Source: Akebia trifoliata (Eukaryota > Streptophyta > Magnoliopsida > Ranunculales > Lardizabalaceae). From it: a stretch of DNA of 64,000 nucleotides. Made by a program: the position numbers and the translations under genes. The DNA lies in the NCBI GenBank assembly GCA_017979445.1, contig CM030706.1:26514281-26578280 (forward strand). Direction: 5' to 3'. This document shows positions 55,540 through 64,000 of this stretch, piece after piece. Below the pieces are notes generated by a model. The model was not told where the DNA came from. It worked only from the letters and a program-made list of their open reading frames with translations, and did no database searches. How positions within the stretch are numbered: position 1 is the first letter of the stretch; every line of letters begins with the position of its first letter.

Positions 55540-56210
55540 AAGTCAATGAACCTTCCCTAATCAACAAAACAAATGCTAGGATTCGCTACGTCTTAGATAA
55601 GACTACAAATCAACCTAAAATCACCGATCAACTAAAAATCATTACCAATCTAACCGATCAATGATCAACTAAAAATCATAACCAGTCTTACCGACCAACA
55701 ACAATTAAAAATCTCAACCAATCTAATCAATGATCAACTAAAAATTATAACCAATCTAACCGATCAATGATCAACTAAAAATCATAACCAATCTCACCAA
55801 TCAACAATAGTTAAAAATCTCAATCAATCTAGCCAACCAATAATCAATTAAAAATCAACAATCAAATAAAAAAATCTCTCAACCAATCAACAAACCGTTA
55901 AAAATCTTAAACCAATTAAAAATCTGAATCAACAATCACATCAACCAATCCAACCAATCAACCATCAAATAAAAATCCCAAGAAATCAACGAACAATTAA
56001 AAATCTTGATCAATCTAACTAGACAACAATCAACTAAAATATAAACCAAATTAATAAATTCGAAATTTTGATAAACCACCAACACGACAACAGAATTAAA
56101 CAATCCATTTAAACCTTAAACTGTAACAAAACGTAACAAATCAATCAAATAATTCATTTGAACCTTAAATCCATTAATTAAAATCTTTAAATCCACTCAA
56201 ACCTTAATCC
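55540..56210 (-). repeat. A/C-rich tandem array in the presumed aORF2 leader intron
   Basis: Units around AACCAATCTAACCGATCAAT and GATCAACTAAAAATCATAAC, 35-45 bp, diverged. They lie between the aORF2 start codon (55460) and a donor-like site at 56655, so in the 5'-UTR intron if that exists. They correspond in position, not sequence, to the G-rich array at 19440-20640. Confidence 0.65.
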
Positions 56211-56655
56211 ATTAAAAACCTAAATCAGATGGTCAAGAGGAAAAACCTCAATCAATCAAATGCAAAACTTTCAATAAACCATCAGTACCTCGATCAACAA
56301 CCCAAATCCCTAAAAGTCTAAAACAAACTCAAAACCCATCAAACAAGTGCAAAACCTTGACAAACTTGAAACCATAATCAGAAAAATAGATCCTACAAAA
56401 CCTTTCAAAACCACAACTTATCAAATAATCAAAATCCTAATCCACAATCAAGGTTCCAAGCCAAATCAACAAACCACAAGCCTCCACAGCCAAACCCAAT
56501 CGAGACAACTCACAAACAACATGATAACAGCAGCATGGTGTCAAAGAAATACAGAGGACAAAAGGAAAAGAGGGGGAGGGGAAGAAAGACTAACTCACAA
56601 GGAAAATCCAAGCGCGCACCTAAGTATGATGCCAAGAATCCCAACAAATGCTCAC

Positions 56656-56843
56656 CTCCGTCAAGCTTTGTTGCCCAAAATCCACACCGTCCACGAGAGT
56701 ACACAACAGCCAACAGAGAGAGAGCAAGAAGAATAGAAATCAAGAATGTGAGAAGGCAAGAAGGTGAGAGGGAAAAAGAGAAAAGAGAAAGAGTGAAAGC
56801 GACAACGTGCGAAGAAGACTGTTCGAATTTGGGTAAATAAAGG
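56656..56843 (-). promoter_or_regulatory. Probable promoter and 5' UTR exon of aORF2 (younger Tat)
   Basis: Reading the minus strand after the palindromes: CCTTTATTTACCC (TATA-like, 56843-56831), then a CT-rich stretch to 56700 and a GGAG|GTGAGC donor-like site (intron from 56655). The same order is found at 18780-18978 in the old Tat. The transcript start is inferred to lie near 56800. Confidence 0.5.
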
Positions 56844-56847
56844 TTCT

Positions 56848-56984
56848 GGTCCAATCATTATGAACGGACTAACATAGAGTTGATCAGTCCGGCTTCTGAA
56901 AGTGGACCAATAGGATGTCATTTAGTCCGACTTTTATAAGCAGACCATCAAGGGAAAATTCAGTCCGCGGATACAAAACGGACT
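56848..56984. promoter_or_regulatory. Array of four palindromes, exact 38-bp period, upstream of aORF2 (younger Tat)
   Basis: Units bounded by GGTCC/AGTCC..GGACT/GGACC begin at 56848, 56886, 56924 and 56962, each exactly 38 bp apart, each 23 bp long. They are imperfect copies of the palindrome at 48972. The old Tat has four units at 18630-18765 in the same place. Confidence 0.8.
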
Positions 56985-57435
56985 TCAAAAAAATAATAAT
57001 AAATAATAATAATAATAATAATAAATAAATAAAAACATAAAAATATATATATATAAATAAATAAATAAATAAAAATATAAAAAATAATAATAATAATAAA
57101 TAATTATAATTATAAATATGATCCAAAGATGAGAAGTTTCAAAGCTCGAAATCAACAAGGGAAAAGGATGAATGTATCAAAATTGCATGGTTTAAAACAT
57201 CAATCACTTTCCAAAGTTCATCAAAAAAATCAACCCAAGGCTTCAAACGAGCTCCGCACCATGAAGTCAAGGGTTTCAAAAAGGCTAGCCCTGTCAGACC
57301 ATGTGCTTGGGTAGCCACATCTTACAAAAATCTTCAATCCATCCAACGTTTTTAATCATCAAACGATAAATTATTTTGGATTTATGCAAATAAAGGGTTT
57401 AATTTATTCTTTGTAATTCTTTGCAAGCAACTCCT
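56985..57435. other. AT microsatellite and 3' non-coding region before the polypurine tract
   Basis: 56990-57118 is an (AAT)n/(AAAT)n-type simple repeat. 57119-57435 has no recognised frame. The last 70 bp (TTTAATTTATTCTTTGTAAT..) match the same position of the old Tat (18300-18248 on the minus strand). Confidence 0.55.
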
Positions 57436-57450
57436 GCAAAGAGAGGCAGC
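57436..57450 (+). other. Polypurine tract of the younger Tat
   Basis: GCAAAGAGAGGCAGC immediately precedes the LTR start TGTAGACACCCC. Counterpart of 18247-18233 in the old Tat. Confidence 0.75.
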
Positions 57451-59543
57451 TGTAGACACCCCAATTTGCACGAACTCGTTAGGAAAATCCAAATCTCCTC
57501 GAATTGATTCCGAGTTAGACTCAAGCCTCTCAATGGACCCACATTGCCACTTGACATCATATTCATACATACTTATTGCACCTCATATCATTGCATGCCC
57601 ATACCTTGTCCCTAATCCACTTTAAACATATGTCTATCACCCATATCCTAACCCAAGTCCATAAATAAAGTCCATATCCCAAATCCAAAACCAAGTCCAT
57701 ATCCTAAGCCCAAACCAAAGTCTATATCCCAAACCCAAAACGAAGTCCATATCCTAAGCCCAAAACCAAGTCCATATCTTAAGCCCAAACCCAAGTCCAT
57801 ATCCTAACCCAAACCCAAGCCCAACACCAAGCCCACTCCAAGTCTATTCTCTCACCCCTTCATAAGATGACACATGTTGATACCTCATAAGCTTCCAATA
57901 CCCAATGTATCATCTAATTGGAAGGTCAACTTCCCTATTGTGAAAACTTAAGAATGCCCTTTCTCAAAAGGTGTGGTCAAACCAAAAAGATACTTTGGTC
58001 TTTGGTAATAATTCATAAAGTTGAGAAAATTTTCAATCATACCCTCAAAAGGTGAGAATCTTCAAGTACATACATGGAGTTCTCCCATTAGTCCATTTCA
58101 AAATTATACTTTCACCCTTGCTTTATCTGTTATTTACAAATGAACCAAGGTCCAATTTTCACCTACCACTTCACCTTTACACATATCATTCTCCTATTCA
58201 CCTTCCCAAAAGTATTTTTGTTCTCCCATTGGTCTATTTCAAAAATACACTTCCACCCTTGCTTTATGAGTTATTTACAAATGAACCAAGATCTACGTTT
58301 TACCTACCACTCCACCTTTACACATATCACTCCCCTATTCATCCTCCCAAAAGTACTCTTATTCTCTCACCTCTATTTATTAAAAAATCAAAGATCAAAT
58401 AATGCTTTTAGGATTTCTTCACAAATGTCATCTTTACCCTCATACAAATGAAAAATCCAAAAAGAAATAACCTAAACCCCATGTCCCTTTTCTTTATTTT
58501 TAGGGTTGAACCACTTTATCCCCAAAAGTTCTCTAAAAACTCTATAAATACTCTCATTTTCTATGAACAACTCATGCTCTAAAGCCCCCATCTCTCAACC
58601 TAAAACTCTACCAAAATCTCTATTCATCTATCATTTCCTAACCTTCAACTCTCTCACCCCTCAACTCCACCCTTCAACTCTCAAGTTCATCTCTCAAGCT
58701 CAAGTTCATTCAAGACTTTCAAAAGGGACAAGGTGGGACAATAGTTATTTATTTATCTTTTAACTTGCATCTTCTTCTTCTATCCCTCTCTTTTTATTTT
58801 TAGAAACCTTTAGGATGTAATGGAGAACCCTCCTTCATCTCGAGTAGATTGAACCTCAACCTTGAGCATGGAATGCTTAAGGTGGTTTGGTTGAAAGGAT
58901 GGAGATTGAAGCCCTTTTTAACCCATTCTCATGTCATGCATCATAATGTACACTATGCACACACATCACACATGTTTGGCTATGATGAAGAATTGAGTAG
59001 CTCTCTTAATGGGGCTAAAATACTAAGTTTCTAGCTAAGCATGCATGCATTAAGGTTATGAATCTAAAGGGAACTCCATTCATGAAACTTCTCTAAAATC
59101 CTAAACCAACATTCCAATTCATATAAAAATGTGATGACTTTATGGGATATCCTCTCCTATAGGATATTCCTCATGTCTACACAAATATTAAATCATCTTT
59201 CAAAGGGGTACATACACACTATGTGCACCCACCCACTTTATGCATCTCATGCATTTTGCTTGTTCTGTTAATCTTTTAAAAAATGGTCAAATCTAAAGGT
59301 AACCACCATAGGTAGAGAGAATGGGGTGCTTAACACCTTCCACATTCTCTAACCGAATCCCCTTACTTAGATCTTAGGTAGACCATACATTTTCCATGAT
59401 TGAGAGTCACTACAATGCCATGAAAAAATGGTTTTCAAAATAATCAATTCGGGTGCCCATTCACACCCATTTCCAAAAAAGAATCGTGGCGACTCCAAAC
59501 AACGTAGCATTGAGGTTCAAAGATGAACATTCTCATGTCTACA
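57451..59543 (+). repeat. 3' LTR of the younger Tat, complete (2093 bp)
   Basis: Starts TGTAGACACCCCAATTTGCA and ends CATGTCTACA, followed by the target-site copy AACAC. Contains the CCATATCC.. minisatellite (57650-57830), two copies of the 135-bp unit (58077-58350), a TATA box at 58542-58549 and, near the end, GTGGCGACTCCAAACAACG (59486-59504). Only its first 1.07 kb has a partner in the truncated 5' LTR. Confidence 0.88.
58542..58549 (+). promoter_or_regulatory. TATA box of the Tat LTR
   Basis: CTCTATAAATACTCTC is a good plant TATA box. The expected start is about 58570-58580, which would make U3 about 1.1 kb. The 5' LTR lacks this part. Confidence 0.6.
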
Positions 59544-59548
59544 AACAC

Positions 59549-60255
59549 AAATAACAAACAAAAAATGTTAGCTTGAAAATAAAAGTCTTTTGTTTTTTTT
59601 TTTTCAAAATGACTGAGTTGACACAGGGTTGAGATGATTTTTAGAGATAGGTGATGTGGGTAAATGGTTTGTTAAAGAAAAGTGATAGGGTAAGTAGTTG
59701 GATGAGGGAGGTGAGTTAGGGTGATGACATGTGTCCCATTTCGTGATCAAAAGGGTGATTGGTTGATATGGATAGTGGTTTGTGGGTTAGGGTTATAAAT
59801 GTGGATGTGAATTTGGTATGGATAATGGTTTGTGAGCTTTGGTATGTTGGACTTGGGTTTTTGGAAGGTTGTAGGTTATTTAGGATTGGGTAGGGTTTAT
59901 TTTAGGATGGGACTTAATGGTTGGTGATTTTTAGGATTTGGGCAATATGAAATTAGGTTTAGGTTAGGTTGGATAAGGTGAGAAATTAATTTTTTGTGAG
60001 TTGAGGGTTCATGGGCTTTAAGTAGGCTTGGGCTAATTTGATTTCACGGGTGGAGCGGTGAAAGGTAGGGAAGGTGGTGGGTATCCCAAGTCTCATTCTA
60101 AATTCATTGAATTTTTTAGGGATCTTAGAAATCCTCTGATTGATCAAAGTGCCACGTTTTGACGAATTGGGCCTTTTAAGTCCATTGACGAGTTTACTGA
60201 AAATCTGTTATTTTTGGGCCCTTTTGAGTAAGGGCCCATTTAAATTGGGGTGTCT
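59549..60255 (-). repeat. 5' LTR fragment of the old Tat element, with a short unassigned stretch
   Basis: 59628-60255 matches 17600-18229 along its length in the same orientation (e.g. GATGACATGTGTCCC at 59720 and 17709; GAGTTGAGGGTTCxT; CGGGTGGAGCGGTGAAA). It is the start (U3) of the minus-oriented LTR; its last three bases (ACA) lie at 63690-63692 beyond a solo LTR. The rest of this LTR is missing. 59549-59627 continues from 36219 and is unassigned. Confidence 0.75.
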
Positions 60256-63200
60256 TATAGAGCCCTACCAAATCCTAACACAAATCCCAAGGCCGCCTCG
60301 AGGCACTAGGTGGCACCTCGAAATTTTCGCATGGTCTCCTCTGTTTATGTTAGTGTTTCACGGAACTCAAACCTGATAAAACAATAATCAAAACAAATCC
60401 TGTATATAACATATGACAAAAACATACAAGGTATGGAAGAGACTGAGTGACGAATGGCGCAAAGTAAAATCAGAGTGACGCAAAATGGTAAAATATACAG
60501 GATTACAAAAATTTATCCTCGCTCTAACATAGTCCTAGCACTCGGTCCCAAAACATAGACCTCTCCTAGGATGAATAAACTCCTAATAGAAGTAATCATG
60601 ACGCTCACTGGGTAAGGGACACTGGTCGTCGATCTGACCAACCAAATGCTCTTCAGCGGATGGCTCAACACTCGCTTCACCAAGCACAGGCTCTACAACT
60701 AAAAAAAATGGAAGGAAAAGGTGAGTAACAATGGTTATCCAGTAGGTCCACAAACAATTCCTACCAATAACCTCACCTAACGTGATCGAATAATCATATT
60801 ATATTATTTCAAAACATGCAAGCTTTACAGTTGAAACTACGAATAACTGGTACATATAGCCAGGGATGAGCAACTAAACAGTTTAAAAGTAACACATAGC
60901 ATCAATCATCCATACTCATTATACATTTTCATTTATGCAAATACAGTTAGCAATATTGAAATAATAGACATGCTTTTCAGTTTATAATTCGAAATATAGT
61001 AACAGATACATAATACAAGTGGTGGAGTAATGGAATTTGAGCGTTGGGATTCACAACTGGATCGTTCCCAGTCGGGACATGATGTTACAACATAAATCTG
61101 ACTTTTAATTCTTGATTTTGTGGTCGGTCGCTGCACTTACCACACTGGTGACCATTTATCCGGCTCAGGCTGGCCATTTGACGTGATCGTAAGCAATGGG
61201 TCTCTTTTCGATGTGTCAGAACGTTCGACTACTACTAGATTGTTAGTGATCAATGGTCAATCATCTTCATCTATGCCTATCAGGCGTGCATGTGATTCCC
61301 AAATGACACTCCACTCGTATACGACCACCTTTACAAAACACGTTCACTGGTAAAGATAAGAAAGGAATGGACCCGGATTCCAGTTGTGACTCCACTCTCA
61401 TACGCTTCCCATACAACGTATGACCTTGGTGGTCCCTACCGTACATCCCAGGATAACGCACCCCTCTGGATGATGTGACACATTGTCCCTTCAAGCATTC
61501 ACAAATCCTTTAACAGCTCACAAAATAGTTACGTATATATATAGTTTTTCATTTAAAACAAAAGAGAAATTAACAGAACAGGGTTGAGAATGGATATCCA
61601 GTTCCTACCATGCAACTGTGGCCACCCAGCCTAAAAATAAATAACAGTACTCAGCGCACGTGCTAATATAATCAGAAATAAATATGCAATCCTTTCATTA
61701 ATAACCTGGATATCCTTTCACCAACTTACATACAACATACAATGTAAAATGCAGACATCACCCCTCGGGTATGATTCTAACATTTTACCGTTCATTCCCT
61801 TTTCTCATTCTCTCGACATTCTCACTTTTCATCCTTTCAAATCAACCATCCATTTCTAATCTTTTAAAATCATTCTTTTGGTCTTTCCATTGAAAATCAT
61901 CAAATTTTATTAAAAAATAAGGTCCCGGCAATGCACGAGACCAAAACTGTTAAAAATAAGGAAAGCTGGTGAAAATTTGGCTAAGTGTCGAAAACTCAAT
62001 TTTTCAAAGTTCTCAAAATTGAAATTTGATTTTTTGAAATGAAAGTCTCGATCACGAGATTCGACACCATATAGTTTTTGTAATCTAATTCAAAGTTATT
62101 ACATTTTGAAAACTTGTCGAAAACGTCGAAAACTACATTTTGTTCTTGAAACCAAAATTTGGATTTTGATCCTTTGAGATTCGGATCTCGAAACCATTCC
62201 CATTATTCCGAAATGGGGGGTAAAACCTTAATTTCATTAAAGAACTTAAAGTACATTTACTTAAATATTTTTAATGAAATGAAGGGTGAAAAATAGTGTA
62301 TAAGGTGTGAGGAGGTCAAGCCAAGAATCAGAACACAGTTTTGAAGAGAACTGTTTCAGTCGGTAACTGTCGGTGGCAAAACCATTGTTCTGTCGGTGGA
62401 ACCGATAAAATACTCATCGGCAGGTGTCGGTGGGACCGACGGCATCTGCCGACAAAACAAAATTTTTGGCGGCTTATTGGTTTGGTCGGTGGCAAAAGCC
62501 TCATTCTGTCGGTGGGACCGACAGAATGCCTTCGGCAGGTGCCGGTGGCACCGACCCTTCCTGCCTACAGCCTGAACCTCACTCGCGATTTTTGGATTTT
62601 TCGATCCCTTTTTTGGATCTTTGTTCCGTTCCTCAAACCTTTCAACCCACTCCCGAATTCAACGTTTAAAACATGAATAAAATACATCAAATCTCTATTC
62701 CTAATATGAATTTCAATTCAAACAAAGATTTCTACGATTTAGAACAAACAATAAGTTTTGTTAAAACAACCTAAATGCACATTTCAGAAATCTAAAGTTA
62801 CCAATAGGAATTGAAAGTCCCATACTTCTTTGTGGATGTTAAAGGTGATGAACTCGTACAAGGATCAAAGTTGTCGTGAAAGAGTTGGTGTTGAACTGAG
62901 TTTGATACAAAGAGGACGAGGGTTTGAAACTCCTTCAACAACGACACTCTCCTCCACTTCTACCCTAGAAGAAAAGCCTCCACTAACAAGGTGAAGCTTC
63001 GAGTATGACGATACCCTAAGTTACTCACTGATTTCTGATGGAAGGTGAGGAAACGAACATGAATGGGCTATCAAAGAGGGTGAGGTTGTAGCTCTCGTCG
63101 TAACCGACAACTTTGTCTTCTTCGTCGGGATTCAATGTTCCTTCCTTCTCAATGAATCTTGACGTGAAGAGAGGAAAACCTAGGTTGAGAAAGGGGCTGA

Positions 63201-63684
63201 TGTTTGATTTCTTTAGAGAAGAGGAGAAATGAAATGAGATAAAAGAAAATCAGGTTTTCTTTTATAACCAAACTGAGGGCATACTTGTAATTTTTCCCTT
63301 ATTTTTAGTTTCGACCGTACCTTGACTATCCGAACTCGAAAAATGACAAATGAGTATACCATTTCAAATAATTTTTCGTTGCGAACCTAATGGTATCATA
63401 CAATTTTCTTGATTCTCTCTCTAAAAAAATTTTACTATTTTGGGTCCCACTTACACGAAATTCGAGGATTTATTAACCTTTTCACCCAAATTCAGATTCA
63501 AACTTGCTTATAGGCTAAAGTATATATTTCAATCATTTTGAAACTAATGGCGAAGGAGATTTTCAACAAAAACGAACATAGTATAATCCGGGTACTTTAC
63601 TCTAAGTTTCCTTTTTAGAATATTCTTTAAATAAATACTATCTAATCTCCTCGAGATACGAGTTAAAAAATACGGGGTGTTACA
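60256..63684 (-). mobile_element. Solo LTR of a chromovirus-like Ty3/gypsy element, TSD TGTCT
   Basis: On the minus strand it starts TGTAACACCCCGTATTTTTT at 63684 and ends GGGCTCTATA at 60256 (final CA changed to TA). TGTCT is present on both sides (60251-60255, 63685-63689), interrupting the LTR terminus GGGGTGTCT/ACA of the old Tat. The TGTAACACCCCG start and 3.4-kb length suggest a Tekay/Del-type LTR (inference). A TATA box (GGTTATAAAAG on the minus strand) lies at 63259-63269. No coding content is recognised; a GTCGGTGG..CCGAC repeat lies at 62355-62560. Confidence 0.85.
62355..62560. repeat. Two-copy repeat with GTCGGTGGGACCGAC palindromes inside the solo LTR
   Basis: Two diverged copies of about 115-120 bp, each GGTCGGTGGCAAAA..CTGTCGGTGGxACCGA..TCGGCAGGTGxCGGTGG. 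The CCGAC/GTCGG dyads are GC-rich in an AT-rich LTR. Open frames here (62341-62676) have no recognised content. Confidence 0.6.
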
Positions 63685-63692
63685 TGTCTACA

Positions 63693-64000
63693 GTTTCATA
63701 AAACATTTTATAATGTATTAGAAGTGGCTGAGGAGGATGGAAATTGAAGATGCTCTAGAGAGTCATATCTCCAATGAAATATTTGTTAAGTTGTCTATCC
63801 TGTACGTTTTGACTGATTTTTTGTTGCCAAATACAAGTAATTCAATTGGTTGGGAGTATGTTCACCTTATTGGTGACATGGTAAAATTTAACAACTATCC
63901 ATGAGGAACGATTATTTTTTATTATTTGCTAGCTTCAAGTGAAAATGTCTTAAGGCAAATAAATAATGATGTTATAACATTTTCGGATGCACTATAATCT
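63693..64000 (+). pseudogene. Mobile-domain/DUF1985-like gene fragment at the window edge
   Basis: Immediately beyond the old Tat LTR one frame (63726-63998) reads WLRRMEIEDALESHISNEIF, VKLSILYVLTDFLLPNTSNS, IGWEYVHLIGDMVKFNNYP, then a TGA near 63902 and GTIIFYYLLASSENVLRQIN, ending at TAA 63996. The spacing of ..LYVL..FLLP......YVHLIxDMxKFNNYPWG.. resembles plant mobile domain and DUF1985-type proteins, where the TGA would replace Trp. Its upstream part would lie across the Tat element, left of 16155, but I could not find it there. Origin (host or element) is undecided. Confidence 0.55.

Larger units (their letters stand above)
36220..59543 (+). mobile_element. Younger Tat-type Ty3/gypsy element (plus), complete outline, with a nested solo LTR
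   Basis: Bounded by TGTATACACC at 36220 and TGTCTACA at 59543 with AACAC on both sides (36215-36219 and 59544-59548). Order: truncated 5' LTR, leader array, gag, Pro/Thr-rich linker, protease, G-patch, RT, two RNase H domains and integrase (to 45623), then two antisense genes (48789-47174, 55460-49311), a polypurine tract and the 3' LTR. Without the nested solo LTR (51140-54730) it is about 19.7 kb. The comparable LTR parts are about 95% alike by eye over the first 150 bp, so it is younger than its host element, yet no gene is intact. Confidence 0.9.
16155..63692 (-). mobile_element. Old Tat-type Ty3/gypsy element (minus), interrupted by three later insertions
   Basis: In minus orientation: 5' LTR fragment (63692-63690 and 60255-59628), leader with arrays (35090-33690), gag (33575-30451), protease, G-patch, RT remnant, RNase H, second RNase H, integrase (to 25330), two genes on the opposite strand (22149-23738 and 20660-21254), polypurine tract and 3' LTR (18232-16155). 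Subtracting the plus-oriented Tat (36220-59543), two solo LTRs (30920-32670, 60256-63684) and their target duplications leaves about 19.0 kb, close to the 19.7 kb of the younger Tat. The compared LTR parts are only roughly 75-80% alike by eye, and stops are dense, so it is old. No TSD was found. Confidence 0.85.

Noticed and set aside
56510..56854. Overlapping 100-129 codon frames on both strands
   Set aside because: They fall on the CT/GA-rich 5'-UTR-like exon and start of the leader intron of aORF2; composition alone explains the openness.
61120..61494. Plus- and minus-strand frames of about 75 codons
   Set aside because: Inside the 60256-63684 solo LTR, overlapping each other on opposite strands, without motif content.

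Overview
This window is a block of plant (angiosperm) heterochromatin built almost entirely from nested, decayed LTR retrotransposons. I see no intact host gene, tRNA, rRNA or CRISPR array. The host lineage cannot be fixed from the sequence. Plant origin rests on the element lineages (Athila, Tat with a second RNase H, copia), GT..AG introns, small AT-rich MITEs and heavy stop-codon decay.

Layout. (1) 1-7440: right part of an Athila-type Ty3/gypsy element (+), pol broken and the RT core deleted, ending in its 3' LTR. (2) 7441-10983: remnant of a Tat-type element in minus orientation, comprising a fragment of its antisense plant-mobile-domain-like gene, a primer-binding site and a 5' LTR (9200-10983). 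That LTR cuts into (3) a copia remnant (gag 10984-11250, PBS, 200-bp LTR to 12030). (4) 12031-16154: no genes, but hairpin MITEs with palindromes inside palindromes and a PIF/Harbinger-like MITE (TSD TAA). (5) 16155-63692: an old Tat element in minus orientation, about 19.0 kb once insertions are subtracted. Three things inserted into it: a solo LTR (30920-32670, TSD GTGGT) in gag; a younger complete Tat element in plus orientation (36220-59543, TSD AACAC); and a solo LTR (60256-63684, TSD TGTCT) three bases from the 5' LTR edge. The younger Tat element carries its own solo LTR (51140-54730, TSD GTGCC) in an exon of its antisense gene. (6) 63693-64000: part of another mobile-domain-like reading frame.

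The two Tat elements share one plan. Sense strand: LTR, leader with tandem arrays, gag, Pro/Thr-rich linker, aspartic protease, G-patch, a probable intron end, RT, RNase H, a second (archaeal-type) RNase H, integrase. Antisense strand, between integrase and 3' LTR: two genes. aORF1 is about 530 codons without introns. aORF2 is a plant-mobile-domain-like gene with six coding exons and probably a 5'-UTR intron filled with a tandem array.

The most unusual signal is an array of 19-23 bp palindromes (core TCCGTNCTTNAAGNACGGA) on a 38-bp period directly upstream of each antisense gene. There are six units before aORF1 and four before aORF2 in both elements, although the elements are otherwise strongly diverged. 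A fifth, orphan cluster sits at 35454-35566. Half-sites resembling TCCGTGCT also recur in the leader arrays. This looks like a conserved regulatory or structural module of the antisense genes, and I do not know a description of it.

Coordinates of LTR edges with TSDs are exact readings. Edges of decayed coding regions are approximate.
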